The notes beneath the pieces are model-generated. The model was given only the letters and a program-made list of their open reading frames with translations. It ran no database searches and was not told the origin of the DNA. From Haliea sp. E1-2-M8 (lineage in GTDB: Bacteria; Pseudomonadota; Gammaproteobacteria; Pseudomonadales; Halieaceae), in NCBI RefSeq assembly GCF_030649675.1, contig NZ_JAUTDR010000003.1, positions 124,001 through 188,000 on the forward strand: a stretch of 64,000 nucleotides of DNA. Reading direction: 5' to 3'. The translations under genes were made by a program, and so were the position numbers. Positions 42,423 to 51,695 of the stretch are shown piece by piece. The stretch's first letter is position 1. Every line of letters begins with the position of its first letter.

Positions 42423-44573
42423 TTGAGTGATACCCACAGCTCCCTGCAGCGACGCCTGGCCGACCTGGATGAAAACCTGTTTATCCCCCGGGAGATCAGC
42501 TGGCTCTCCTTCAACGCGCGGGTGCTGCAGGAGGCCGCCGACGACACGGTGCCGGTGATCGAGCGCCTGCGCTACCTCGGTATTTTCTCCAACAACATGG
42601 ACGAGTTCTTCCGCGTCCGGGTGGCGGAAGTGCGGCGCCTGATCACGGTGTCCGACGCCAGCATGAGGCCCCAGGCCAAAGAGTTGCTGGCAGCCATCCA
42701 GAAGCGGGTGGTGGAGTTGCAGAAACAGTTCGAGAAAACCTACAACGGGGTGCTGCGCGACCTGCAGGCACGCCAGATATTCATGATCAACGAGCGCCAG
42801 CTCGACCCGGGCCAGGCCGCCTTCGTGCAGGCGTTTTTCACCCGTACCGTGCTCCCGGAACTTGAGCCCATCCTGCTGCGGGAGGGGCATTCCATTCCCC
42901 CGCTCAACGACGAGTCGATCTACCTGGCGCTGGACATCCGCACTGGCGAAAACTACATCTATGCTGTGGTCGAGGTTCCCACGGACCGGCTGGATCGCTT
43001 CGTGCAGATTCCAAAGCGCAAGGGCAAGGCCGGCAAGGTGTTTATCGCCCTGGACAACGTTATCCGCGCCTGCCTGCCGCAGATGTTCCGCGGGGTATTC
43101 CAGATCGAGGAGATGGCGGCCTACTGTTTCAAGTTTTCCCGCGACGCCGAGCTGGAAATCGACCCCGGTATCAGCGAAAGCCTGATCGACAAGATGGAGA
43201 CCAGCCTCAAGCAGCGGCGACGGGCGGAGGCAGTGCGCTTCGTCTACGACGCAGCCATGCCGCAGCGCCTGCTGGATCACCTCTGTGCGCGCTTCGGGTT
43301 TGGCAAATATGACAGCCTGATTCCCGGTGGCCGCTACCATAATTCCAAGGACTTCATGTCCTTCCCCAATGTCGGCCCCAAGTACCTGGAATTCCCGCCG
43401 CTGCCGCCGATTCGCCTGCCGCGACTGGACGATCCGGGCAGCCTGGCGGACAACATCCGCGAGCAGGATGTGTTTCTCTATTACCCGTATCACCCCTTCG
43501 ACTACATCGTCGACCTGCTGAAGACCGCGGCTCTGGACCCCGCCGTGACCGCGATCAAGATCTGTCTGTACCGGGTGGCTAAACAGTCCCGGGTCATTGA
43601 TGCCCTGGTCAACGCGGTGCAAAACGGCAAGCGCGTGCTGACGGTGGTGGAACTGGCGGCCCGCTTTGACGAGGCCGCCAACATCAGCTGGGCCCAGCGG
43701 CTGACCGAAAACGGTATTCAGGTGATATTCGGTATTCCCGGCCTCAAGGTACACAGCAAGCTGCTGCTGATCGAGCGTCGCGAAGAGGGACAGATCCGCT
43801 ATTACAGCCACATCGGCACCGGCAATTTCAACGAGAAGACTGCGCGGGTCTACACGGATTTCAGCCTGCTGACCTACGACCAGAACATCGGTCGCGACAT
43901 CTACGATGTCTTCGATTTTCTCCAGTTCACCTACAAGCGCCCGCGCTACCGCACCCTGCTGGTGTCACCGCACAGCACTCGCCCCGGCCTGATGCACCTG
44001 ATCGAGCAGGAGATTGCCAATGCCCGGGCGGGGTATCACGCCGAGATTACGCTCAAATGCAACAACCTGGTCGACAATCAGCTGGTAATGAAGCTGTACG
44101 AGGCGTCGGATGCCGGGGTGCAGATCAAGCTCATCATCCGCGGCATGTGTTCGCTGCTGCCCGGGGTGAAGGGTATCTCGGAGAACATAGAGGCTATCAG
44201 TATTGTCGACCGCTATCTCGAGCACCCGCGCGCCTACGTGTTCTACAACCGCGGCAATCCACGCTATCTGATTGGCTCCGCCGACCTGATGACGCGCAAC
44301 CTGGACTACCGGGTGGAGGTGCTATGCCCGGTGCGCGATCCGGCGGCGCAGAAGACCCTGCAGGACATTCTCGACCAGCAGTGGTACGACAACGTGAAGG
44401 CGCGGATTATCGACCAGCACCAGGTGAACGCGTTTGTGCCCCGCCCCCGCAAGGCTCCCATGATTCGCTCCCAGGAATCCATTCACAGGTACCTGGCCAC
44501 GGGCAAGCTGCCGCGCTACCCGAAGACGCCAGCCACCGGCAAGAAGCCCCAGCGTCGGCGCAAGCGGCGCTGA
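42423..44573 (+). CDS. ppk1: Polyphosphate kinase 1
   Basis: A protein of about 716 residues that makes inorganic polyphosphate from ATP. It has the usual N-terminal domain starting EISWLSFNARVLQEA, NNMDEFFRVRVAEVRR, the middle head domain and two C-terminal catalytic domains with VHSKLLLIERRE (autophosphorylated His) and DRYLEHPRAYVF (second His). The start is uncertain: TTG at 42423 fits the family length best, while a GTG at 42348 would add 25 atypical residues. A short basic tail (KKPQRRRKRR) ends the protein. The Pho box suggests control by phosphate starvation. Confidence 0.95.
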   Translation: MSDTHSSLQRRLADLDENLFIPREISWLSFNARVLQEAADDTVPVIERLRYLGIFSNNMDEFFRVRVAEVRRLITVSDASMRPQAKELLAAIQKRVVELQKQFEKTYNGVLRDLQARQIFMINERQLDPGQAAFVQAFFTRTVLPELEPILLREGHSIPPLNDESIYLALDIRTGENYIYAVVEVPTDRLDRFVQIPKRKGKAGKVFIALDNVIRACLPQMFRGVFQIEEMAAYCFKFSRDAELEIDPGISESLIDKMETSLKQRRRAEAVRFVYDAAMPQRLLDHLCARFGFGKYDSLIPGGRYHNSKDFMSFPNVGPKYLEFPPLPPIRLPRLDDPGSLADNIREQDVFLYYPYHPFDYIVDLLKTAALDPAVTAIKICLYRVAKQSRVIDALVNAVQNGKRVLTVVELAARFDEAANISWAQRLTENGIQVIFGIPGLKVHSKLLLIERREEGQIRYYSHIGTGNFNEKTARVYTDFSLLTYDQNIGRDIYDVFDFLQFTYKRPRYRTLLVSPHSTRPGLMHLIEQEIANARAGYHAEITLKCNNLVDNQLVMKLYEASDAGVQIKLIIRGMCSLLPGVKGISENIEAISIVDRYLEHPRAYVFYNRGNPRYLIGSADLMTRNLDYRVEVLCPVRDPAAQKTLQDILDQQWYDNVKARIIDQHQVNAFVPRPRKAPMIRSQESIHRYLATGKLPRYPKTPATGKKPQRRRKRR

Positions 44574-44643
44574 CCATCGACGTTGTTGCCGCGGCCCGGG
44601 CTGGCTTACACTGTCACTAACCTTTTATCCGAGTCCCCTCACC

Positions 44644-45600
44644 ATGGCCGGTACCAGCCTGTTAGCACTGCTTGATGACATCGCCACCATCCTTGATGAC
44701 GTGGCGGTAATGAGCAAAGTCGCATTGCGCAAGACAGCAGGCGTCCTCGGCGATGACCTGGCAGTCAATGCAGAGCAGGTGAGCGGGGTGCGCGCGGACC
44801 GCGAACTGGCGGTCGTTTGGGCGGTCGCAAAAGGATCCTTTCGCAACAAGCTGATCCTGGTACCGGCGGCGCTGCTGGTGTCCGTGGTGGCCCCGGTCCT
44901 GATCCCTCCGGTGCTGATGCTCGGTGGTTTATACCTGTGTTACGAAGGGTTCGAAAAAGTCGCCCACAGCCTGTTTGATTCGCCCGAGGACAAGGCCGCG
45001 CACCGGCGCGAATTACGCGCCAAGCTGGCTGATCCAAAGGCGGATCTGGTCAAATTGGAACAGCAGAAAATTCGTGGTGCAATTCGCACGGACTTTATCC
45101 TGTCGGCGGAAATTATCGTCATCACCCTGGGCACCGCGGCTGATGCCGCCCTTGGCACCAAGATTGCGGTCGTCGCCGGCATTGCAGTGCTGATCACGGT
45201 GGGCGTTTATGGCCTGGTGGCGGTCATCGTCAAACTGGACGACGCGGGTGTCCATCTGGCGGGTCGTGAAGGTAGCGGTATGGCGGCGGCCGCCAGCCGC
45301 GTGCTCGGTCGAGGCTTGCTGGTGTTTGCCCCGCGGTTCATGAAGACCCTGACGATAGTCGGGACCCTGGCGATGTTCATGGTAGGCGGGGGGATTCTGG
45401 CCCACGGGCTGGGGCCGGTCGACGCCGCGATCCAGGCCATAACGGCCAGCGGAGCGAGTCTGCCAGTGGTCGGCCCCGCTGTGGCCCTGTTGGCCCCGAC
45501 CCTGCTCTCGGCGTTGTTCGGTGCGGCTGCGGGGGCCGTGGTGCTGGCCCTGGTCAGCATTGTCGGGCGCCTGCGCAAGGGCTGGGCGAAGGGGGGCTGA
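44644..45600 (+). CDS. DUF808 (YedI-like) inner membrane protein
   Basis: The 318-residue protein matches the DUF808 family: MAGTSLLALLDDIATILDDVA at the start, LYLCYEGFEKVAHSL, then several membrane helices to the C terminus. The function of the family is unknown. It is a separate gene between ppk1 and the nine-gene operon, with gaps of about 70 bp on each side. Confidence 0.9.
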   Translation: MAGTSLLALLDDIATILDDVAVMSKVALRKTAGVLGDDLAVNAEQVSGVRADRELAVVWAVAKGSFRNKLILVPAALLVSVVAPVLIPPVLMLGGLYLCYEGFEKVAHSLFDSPEDKAAHRRELRAKLADPKADLVKLEQQKIRGAIRTDFILSAEIIVITLGTAADAALGTKIAVVAGIAVLITVGVYGLVAVIVKLDDAGVHLAGREGSGMAAAASRVLGRGLLVFAPRFMKTLTIVGTLAMFMVGGGILAHGLGPVDAAIQAITASGASLPVVGPAVALLAPTLLSALFGAAAGAVVLALVSIVGRLRKGWAKGG

Positions 45601-45614
45601 TTGCCGCCGGTCCG

Positions 45615-45647
45615 CTTAAGGTTGCACTAAGCTTGGGTCGTTAGAGT
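45615..45647 (+). promoter_or_regulatory. PmrA/QseB-type box and -10 of the nine-gene operon
   Basis: CTTAAG (45615-45620) and ACTAAG (45626-45631) form a direct repeat with an 11-bp period, the layout recognised by PmrA/QseB regulators. A TAGAGT hexamer at 45642-45647 lies ten bases after the second repeat, where a -10 box is expected. The first gene starts at 45677. The operon itself encodes a regulator of this family. Confidence 0.5.
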
Positions 45648-45676
45648 GGCCACCATCAATAGCCACGTGAGGCAAG

Positions 45677-46393
45677 ATGGTGAAAGCCACGACGATCGAG
45701 ATCCAGAGCAGCACCAGCGCTGACTGCCCGCCTGGCCCGGCCCTGGCCGGAAGAAACCTGCCGGTGCTGGAGGCGTGCCCCGAACTCCACCCACGGCGGG
45801 AACGCCTGGAGCAGTATATCGCCGGCGTGTTTCAGGCGGCCTGGGGCGCGCGGGTGCTGGGGTTTCTGCCCCTGCTTTGCAGCTTGCAACAGCAGGGACA
45901 TTGCTCCGCTGCCCTCGGCCTGCGCAGCGCCAACCACGGCCCCCTGTTCTGCGAGCAGTATCTGGCCCGTCCGGCGCTGGAGGAGGTGGCGGCCCTGTAC
46001 GGCACCCGCTGCCTGCCCGGCAATCTCATGGAACTGGGTAACCTGGCCGCGTCTCACCCGGGGCAGGGATCGCTGCTGTACCTGCTGGTCACCGCCGCCA
46101 TTCACGATGCGGGCATACGCTATCTGATTTTTGCCGCCAACCGCGCGGTGCGGGTCTCCATTCGCCGCAGTGGGTTCACGCCGCTGACCATCGGCCCCGC
46201 CAGAGCGGAGTGCCTTGGCACCGCCGCCGCAAGCTGGGGCCGATATTACGATGGTGACCCCAGGGTCATGGTGGGGGATATGGCGCTGACCCGACAGCAG
46301 GTGCTGGCGCAGCCAGCACTGGAGGCAACCCTGCGCCAGTACCAGGCCTCGATCGACGCGCTGGCCAGCACAATCCGCGAGCACTGTGCATGA
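45677..46393 (+). CDS. Thermostable-hemolysin-family protein (GNAT/LuxI-like)
   Basis: A 238-residue protein of the thermostable hemolysin (delta-VPH) family. The core has FCEQYLARPALEEVAAL, then MELGNLAASHPGQGSLLYLLV, IFAANRAVRVSIRRSGF and WGRYYDGDPRVMVGD. The order Glu-x-Gly-Asn-Leu-Ala, a small-residue turn, then a conserved ending x-Arg-x-Gly-Phe resembles GNAT and autoinducer-synthase folds, so acyl transfer is a reasonable alternative to lysis (inference). No signal peptide is visible, which also argues against a secreted hemolysin. First gene of the operon; its stop overlaps the ligase start. Confidence 0.8.
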   Translation: MVKATTIEIQSSTSADCPPGPALAGRNLPVLEACPELHPRRERLEQYIAGVFQAAWGARVLGFLPLLCSLQQQGHCSAALGLRSANHGPLFCEQYLARPALEEVAALYGTRCLPGNLMELGNLAASHPGQGSLLYLLVTAAIHDAGIRYLIFAANRAVRVSIRRSGFTPLTIGPARAECLGTAAASWGRYYDGDPRVMVGDMALTRQQVLAQPALEATLRQYQASIDALASTIREHCA

Positions 46394-47886
46394 ACCCCTT
46401 GCTGCGGGCTCTGCACCAGCGGGCGCGGGTAAAGCCGGAGGACGTCGTACTCACCGATGGCCACACGTCGACGACCGCCACCCGGCTGGTGGATGACATT
46501 GACCAGCTTGGCCGGCAACTGGCCGCGCTGGGTGTCAAACGCCTGGCGCTGCTCGCAGACAATTCCCCGGACTGGGTCCGGCTGGACCTCGCCGCCCAGA
46601 GCCGCGGGATCTGCCTGGTACCGGTGCCCACCTTCTTCAGTGCCGCCCAGCGTGACCATGTCCTGCACGCAGTCGGGGTCGATGCGATCGCCAGCGAGAC
46701 CGGCCTGCGACCGCTGCTGGCACTGCCAGCTGGCAGCGGGGAGCCCATCGCCCGATGCCCGGAGCTGTTGCTCGATCTGCTGCCCGTCACCAGGCACGGG
46801 CAAGTTCCGGCGGGTACCGCCAAGATCACCTTTACCTCTGGTTCCACAGGTACCCCGAAGGGTGTCTGCCTGTCGACGGAGCAGTGTCTGAGGGTGGCCT
46901 CTGCGCTGGTGAGCGCCGTTGGTTTGCGGGCGCCGCGCCACCTGTCCCTGCTGCCCATGAGCACCCTGTTGGAGAATATTGCCGGCGTCTATATGCCGTT
47001 GTTGGCCGGCGGTTCAGTTGCGCTGCCGCCGCCTGCTGAAGTCGGCCTGACGGGTAGTTCCGGGGTCAATGCGGGGCGCTTGCTGCAGGCCCTCGGGCAG
47101 TGGCAGCCGCAAACGCTGATCCTCACGCCCCAGTTTCTCGCGCTATTTGACCAGGCCCTGCAAACAGGTTGGCAGCCGCCGCAGAGCCTGCGCTTTGTTG
47201 CGCTCGGTGGAGCCCGGGTAGCGCCGGCCCTGTTACAGCGGGTTCGGAGGGCGGGTTTGCCGGTATTCGAGGGCTACGGCCTCTCCGAGTGTGCGTCGGT
47301 GGTCAGTCTGAATACGCCCGGCCTGGACCGGCCCGGCAGCAGCGGCCAGGTCCTGCCCCATGTCCGGGTGACGGAACGCGAGGGGGAGTTGTGGGTCGAA
47401 GGAAATCGCTTCCTGGGCTACCTCGATGACCCGGCCAGCTGGGAGTGCGGACCGGTTGCCACCGGTGACCTTGGCCGTATCGACAGCGATGGCTTCCTCA
47501 CCGTCTCGGGCCGGCGCAAGCACCTGCTGATCAGCAGTTTCGGCCGCAACATCTCTCCCGAGTGGGTAGAAAGCGAGCTGCTGGCGGGCGGAGTCCTGCG
47601 CCAGGCCGTAGTGCTGGGAGATGACCGGCCATGGTGCGTCGCGCTGGTGTACCCGGCGGATACCGGCTGCGACGACAGTGCCATTGCAGCGGCGATTGCT
47701 GCTGCCAATGAGCGCCTGCCGGACTATGCCCAGGTGCGCGACTGGATCCGGCTGCAGCAGCCGCTGTCCGCGGCCGCCGATTTGTTGACCGCGAACGGGC
47801 GTCCCCGTCGCAAGCAGATAGCTGTGCACTTCGCTGCCGCTGTTGAGCAGTGTTATCCCCCCATGAAGGAGTCTCTCGCCCGATGA
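46390..47886 (+). CDS. AMP-dependent acyl ligase
   Basis: A 498-residue member of the ANL superfamily that activates a carboxylic acid as an acyl-AMP and probably passes it to CoA. The phosphate-binding motif ITFTSGSTGTPKGV, the adenine region YGLSECASV, the Asp of TGDLGRIDSDGF and the hinge GRRKHLLISSFGRNISP are present. It starts in a four-base overlap with the hemolysin-family gene and its stop overlaps the diiron gene start, so the three are translationally coupled. No carrier protein is encoded nearby, suggesting CoA or direct use of the adenylate. Confidence 0.9.
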   Translation: MNPLLRALHQRARVKPEDVVLTDGHTSTTATRLVDDIDQLGRQLAALGVKRLALLADNSPDWVRLDLAAQSRGICLVPVPTFFSAAQRDHVLHAVGVDAIASETGLRPLLALPAGSGEPIARCPELLLDLLPVTRHGQVPAGTAKITFTSGSTGTPKGVCLSTEQCLRVASALVSAVGLRAPRHLSLLPMSTLLENIAGVYMPLLAGGSVALPPPAEVGLTGSSGVNAGRLLQALGQWQPQTLILTPQFLALFDQALQTGWQPPQSLRFVALGGARVAPALLQRVRRAGLPVFEGYGLSECASVVSLNTPGLDRPGSSGQVLPHVRVTEREGELWVEGNRFLGYLDDPASWECGPVATGDLGRIDSDGFLTVSGRRKHLLISSFGRNISPEWVESELLAGGVLRQAVVLGDDRPWCVALVYPADTGCDDSAIAAAIAAANERLPDYAQVRDWIRLQQPLSAAADLLTANGRPRRKQIAVHFAAAVEQCYPPMKESLAR

Positions 47887-48569
47887 ACACCCCATCTTCC
47901 GGTTTTTTCCAGCAGTTGCAGGACAGCACCCGGGGCGAACGTGAAGCCCTGCTCAATACCAGCCTGGTGCAGGACGCGCTCGCCGGTCGGGTCGGTACCG
48001 AGCGTTACGTGGCGTTTCTGGTGCAGGCCTATCACCATGTCAGGCACACGGTGCCGCTGCTGATGGCCGCCGGTGCGCGTATGCCCGGCGACAAGGAGTG
48101 GCTGCGTACCGCGCTGGCGGAATACATCGGCGAGGAACTCGGGCACCAGGAGTGGATCCTCAACGACATCGCAGCCTGTGGCTACGACGCTGACAAGGCG
48201 CGCCAGAGCATCCCCAACCGGGAAACCGAACTGATGGTGGCCTATGCGTACCACATTATCGACCGGGTCAATCCGGTAGGGTTTTTTGGCATGGTGCATG
48301 TTCTGGAGGGAACCTCCATCAAAGTGGCGGACAGTGCGGCCGATGCCATTGCCACTGTAACCGGGCTGCCCCGCAAGGCGTTTACCTACCTGCTTTCGCA
48401 CGGCGCCCTGGACATAGAACACGTACAGTTTTTCGAAAACCTGATGAACCGGATCGACTGCCCGCAGGACCAGCGCCAGATCCTGCACTGCGCGCGCCAG
48501 TTTTATCACCTGTATGCGGACGTCTACCGCAGCGTCAGTGCCGAACAGGCGCTGCAGCTGGCAGCTTAG
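47883..48569 (+). CDS. Haem-oxygenase-like diiron protein (TenA/UndA superfamily)
   Basis: The 228-residue protein is annotated in databases for similar sequences as an iron-containing redox enzyme. It is helical with EYIGEELGHQEW (Glu85, His88) and a SHGALDIEHVQFFE helix near the C terminus, the carboxylate/His pattern of haem-oxygenase-like diiron oxidases such as UndA. These oxidise or decarboxylate fatty acids, amino acids or their derivatives. Start 47883 overlaps the ligase stop (ATGA). I infer it modifies the product of the ligase and the hemolysin-family protein. Confidence 0.82.
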   Translation: MNTPSSGFFQQLQDSTRGEREALLNTSLVQDALAGRVGTERYVAFLVQAYHHVRHTVPLLMAAGARMPGDKEWLRTALAEYIGEELGHQEWILNDIAACGYDADKARQSIPNRETELMVAYAYHIIDRVNPVGFFGMVHVLEGTSIKVADSAADAIATVTGLPRKAFTYLLSHGALDIEHVQFFENLMNRIDCPQDQRQILHCARQFYHLYADVYRSVSAEQALQLAA

Positions 48570-48578
48570 GCGTTGGGC

Positions 48579-49376
48579 ATGCAACTTGCGGGCAAGCGGT
48601 TCGTTCTGACCGGCGCGGCAGGCGGAATCGGACAGGCTTTCGCTGCCGCACTGGCGGGTGCCGGTGCGCAGCTGCTGCTGGTGTCGCGCAGCGAGGACGC
48701 CCTTGAGGCCCTGTGTGGTCGGCTGCCGGGAAGCGGGCACCAGCTGGTGGCAGCCGATCTGGCAACTGCCGGGGGACGTGCGGCCCTGGTGACGGCGGCG
48801 GGAGTGGAGGTCGACGGCCTGATCAACAACGCCGGTGTGAGTTTTTTTGGGCTGCTGGGAGAGCAGGGCGAAGCGGAGTTGCGCCAGACCCTGGAGCTGA
48901 ATCTGTTGCTGCCGATGCTTCTGGTGCGGGATCTTCTTCCCGCCCTGCAGGCCCGCGGTGGCACCATCGTGAACGTGGGCTCCGCTTTCGGCAGCATAGG
49001 CTTCGCGGGCAACGTCGCCTACAGTGGTAGCAAGTTCGGCTTGCGCGGCTTCACCGAGGCACTGCGGCGGGAACTGGCGGACAGCGGTGTCAACGTGCAG
49101 TACCTGGCCCCGAGGGCGACCGCAACGTCGATGAACAGCGCTGCCGTGCAGGCGATGAACTCTGAACTTGGAACTGCCATGGATCCGCCGGAGCGTGTGG
49201 CGGATGAGCTGATGGCCCTGTTGGCCCGGGGTAACGGCGTTCGCTTTATCGGCTGGCCGGAGCGCTTCTTCATCAAGCTCAACAGCGTCTTGCCCGGTCT
49301 GGTGGACAAGGCACTGTTGCGGCAGTTACCCGTCGTGCGCCGCCATGCGCTGGCAGCCGCCACTGCGCGAGAGTAA
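48579..49376 (+). CDS. Short-chain dehydrogenase/reductase
   Basis: A 265-residue classical SDR: cofactor motif TGAAGGIG near residue 12, LINNAGVS, the catalytic Ser in NVGSAFGS and YSGSK with the Tyr and Lys. It should reduce a carbonyl or oxidise an alcohol with NAD(P)H. ATG at 48579 is preferred to TTG at 48573. It lies nine bases after the diiron gene and continues the operon, so it likely acts on the same small molecule or lipid. Confidence 0.9.
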   Translation: MQLAGKRFVLTGAAGGIGQAFAAALAGAGAQLLLVSRSEDALEALCGRLPGSGHQLVAADLATAGGRAALVTAAGVEVDGLINNAGVSFFGLLGEQGEAELRQTLELNLLLPMLLVRDLLPALQARGGTIVNVGSAFGSIGFAGNVAYSGSKFGLRGFTEALRRELADSGVNVQYLAPRATATSMNSAAVQAMNSELGTAMDPPERVADELMALLARGNGVRFIGWPERFFIKLNSVLPGLVDKALLRQLPVVRRHALAAATARE

Positions 49377-49385
49377 ACTCGGCTG

Positions 49386-50048
49386 ATGCGTATCCTCCTG
49401 GTTGAAGATGACAGTTCCCTCGCGGCGGGCCTGCAGGCGGCCCTGGGCCGGGAGGGTTTTGCGGTAAACCATGTGGACTCGGGCGGACAGGCGCTGGCGG
49501 CTGTGCGGGCCGAGGTGCCCGATATGGTGGTCCTGGATTTGGGTTTGCCGGATATGGACGGGCTCCAGGTGCTGGCGAACCTGCGCGAGACCAACCGCGG
49601 TCTGCCGGTGCTGCTGCTGACTGCTCGCGATGGTGCCGAGGACAAAGTGAAAGGGCTTGATCGTGGCGCGGACGATTACCTGGCCAAACCCTTTGACATG
49701 AAGGAGTTGGCTGCCCGCCTGCGGGTGATGGAACGGCGCCTGTCGGCTTCCGCGGCGACCAGTTGCCTCAATGTCGGTAGCGTCGAGCTGGACACCGCCG
49801 CCCACACCGTTTCCGTGGCGCAGCAAGCGCTGGAGTTGCCGCGCAGGGAGTACATGCTGTTGAAGGCGCTGATGGAGAGTGCCGGCAAGGTACTCACCCG
49901 CGAAGCGCTGGAAAGCAGGCTCTACAGCTGGGGCGAGGAGGTGAGCAGCAACGCCCTGGAAGTGCACATTCACCACCTGCGGAAAAAACTCCCGGAGGAC
50001 TTTATCAAGACGGTGCGAGGTATCGGCTACACCGTGCCGCGACGATGA
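49386..50048 (+). CDS. OmpR-family response regulator (PmrA/QseB-like)
   Basis: A 220-residue two-domain regulator. The receiver has acidic residues Glu7-Asp9, phosphorylation site Asp51 (VVLDLGLPDMDG) and the Lys of DDYLAKPF. The winged-helix output domain ends VRGIGYTVPRR. Its closest groups are PmrA and QseB, whose target is a direct repeat like the one before the operon, so it may regulate its own operon. Its stop overlaps the kinase start by four bases. Confidence 0.93.
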   Translation: MRILLVEDDSSLAAGLQAALGREGFAVNHVDSGGQALAAVRAEVPDMVVLDLGLPDMDGLQVLANLRETNRGLPVLLLTARDGAEDKVKGLDRGADDYLAKPFDMKELAARLRVMERRLSASAATSCLNVGSVELDTAAHTVSVAQQALELPRREYMLLKALMESAGKVLTREALESRLYSWGEEVSSNALEVHIHHLRKKLPEDFIKTVRGIGYTVPRR

Positions 50049-51361
50049 AGTCAATCCGCACCTCGCTGGTGGTCATGCTGGTCGCGGCATTTACGCTGGT
50101 GTCCTTTGTCGCGGCACTCAATGGCTACCGCGCCAGCATGGACAAGGCCGAGATCCTGCTCGACGCCCAGCTGCGCTATGCCAGCGACATTCTCACCAGC
50201 ATCGGACCCGGCTACAGTACCGAAGCCGACAGTGTCAACGGCGCCGAAGGTTTTGTCTTTCAGGTCTGGGATGGGGATTCGCTGCTGCTGCGCTCCGCCA
50301 GCGCACCGACCCGCCCCCTGACAGCGTTCGAGGATGGATATCGCTATGTCAATTTCGGCGGTTACCGCTGGCGTACGCTCACGGTTGCCAGCGGGGAGCA
50401 GCGCTGGAGTATGGTCGCGGAGCGCGCCGATGTGCGCTATCTGCTGGCGGAAAGTGTGGTCCTGGAATCGGTCACGCCGCTGTTGCTATGGCTGCCGGTG
50501 GCCGCGTTGTTGATCTGGGTGCTGGTGGGGTGGGGTCTGGCGCCGCTGCGCGACTTGAGCCGGCAGATCAACCGCAAGGCCAGCGATGATCTTGCTCCGC
50601 TACAGTATACGGAGCCGCCGGCCGAGCTGCGCCAGGTAATCGAGTCGACCAACGGTTTGCTGCTGCGCCTGGCTGCCGCCCTGCAGCGGGAGAAACACTT
50701 TGCCTCCCATGCCGCCCACGAACTGCGCACCCCGATCAGCGCGCTGAAGATACACCTGCACAATCTGGAAGGGGAGCTCGGGCCGAGCAGCGCCCTGACT
50801 CACGCCAATGCCGGCGTCCAGCGCATGCAGCATCTGGTGGAACAATTACTGGATCTCGCCCGCACCCAGCCCGAGTTGATCAAAGCCAATTTCCACACTA
50901 TGGATCTCCATCTCCTCGCGCAGCGGGTGACGGCGGACTCCTGGCCGGAATTCGAGGTGCGCGGCCAGTCACTGTCGCTGACGGGCGAATCGGTACTCAT
51001 GCAAGGCGACGAAGCCATGCTGGAAGTTCTGCTGCGCAACTTGTTGGATAACGCGCGCAAGTACACGCCCAGCGGAGGTGAGGTCGCGGTCTTCGCCGGC
51101 AGGCGCGCGAGCAGTGTAGTCCTGGAAGTGGCCGACAGTGGCCCCGGGATACCCCGGGACGAGCGTGAACGGGTGTTTGAGCGTTTTTACCGAGTGGGTG
51201 AACGGAGGCAGGGTGGTGTGACGGGAGCCGGCCTCGGGCTGGCGATAGTCCAGCATATCGTGCAGCTCCATGGCGCACGCATCAGCCTGGGTGACAGTGC
51301 GCTCGGTAGCGGTCTGGCGGTGACCGTCGAATTCGGAGCCGGAACCAGTGCCCATGAATAG
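50045..51361 (+). CDS. Sensor histidine kinase (PmrB/QseC-like)
   Basis: A 438-residue membrane kinase with a helix near residues 8-28, a periplasmic domain to about 140, a second helix (about 143-165), a HAMP-like linker, the phospho-acceptor H225 in HAAHELRTPISALK, and an ATPase domain with DNARKYTPSGG, DSGPGIP and GAGLGLAIV. No obvious metal-binding motif like the ExxE of PmrB was recognised in the periplasmic part. It likely senses the condition that calls for the operon, perhaps iron or the product itself. Confidence 0.93.
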   Translation: MKSIRTSLVVMLVAAFTLVSFVAALNGYRASMDKAEILLDAQLRYASDILTSIGPGYSTEADSVNGAEGFVFQVWDGDSLLLRSASAPTRPLTAFEDGYRYVNFGGYRWRTLTVASGEQRWSMVAERADVRYLLAESVVLESVTPLLLWLPVAALLIWVLVGWGLAPLRDLSRQINRKASDDLAPLQYTEPPAELRQVIESTNGLLLRLAAALQREKHFASHAAHELRTPISALKIHLHNLEGELGPSSALTHANAGVQRMQHLVEQLLDLARTQPELIKANFHTMDLHLLAQRVTADSWPEFEVRGQSLSLTGESVLMQGDEAMLEVLLRNLLDNARKYTPSGGEVAVFAGRRASSVVLEVADSGPGIPRDERERVFERFYRVGERRQGGVTGAGLGLAIVQHIVQLHGARISLGDSALGSGLAVTVEFGAGTSAHE

Positions 51362-51686
51362 ACCCGCGCGGCTTTCACTGATGCTGTTGCTGGCCCTGGC
51401 CTGGCTGCCGGCGATGGCGAAAACGCCGATATTCGAGCTGGATATCCGCGATCACCTGTTCCACCCCGAGGAAATCCGGATTCCCGCCAACACCAAGGTA
51501 AAGCTGGTGGTGTACAACCGCGACCCGACCCCGGAGGAATTCGAAAGCTACGAGTTGAACCGGGAAAAGGTGATCATGGGTGGCAGAAAAGCCAATATCT
51601 TCATTGGCCCCCTGGCGCCCGGGGTGTATCCGTTTTTTGGCGAATTCAATCCCCGCACCGCGCAGGGCAGGGTGGTGGTCGAATGA
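51354..51686 (+). CDS. Periplasmic cupredoxin-like protein
   Basis: A protein of 110 residues with a signal peptide (about 23 residues) and a small beta-sandwich of the cupredoxin type (FHPEEIRIPANTKVKLVVYN and PLAPGVYPFFGEF). It lacks the classic Cys-His blue-copper pair, as in cupredoxin domains linked to iron uptake (EfeO-type). ATG 51354 overlaps the kinase stop. It is followed by an iron permease gene, and together they resemble the pairing of a periplasmic metal-binding partner with FTR1. Confidence 0.8.
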   Translation: MNRPARLSLMLLLALAWLPAMAKTPIFELDIRDHLFHPEEIRIPANTKVKLVVYNRDPTPEEFESYELNREKVIMGGRKANIFIGPLAPGVYPFFGEFNPRTAQGRVVVE

Positions 51687-51695
51687 GGCGTCGAC

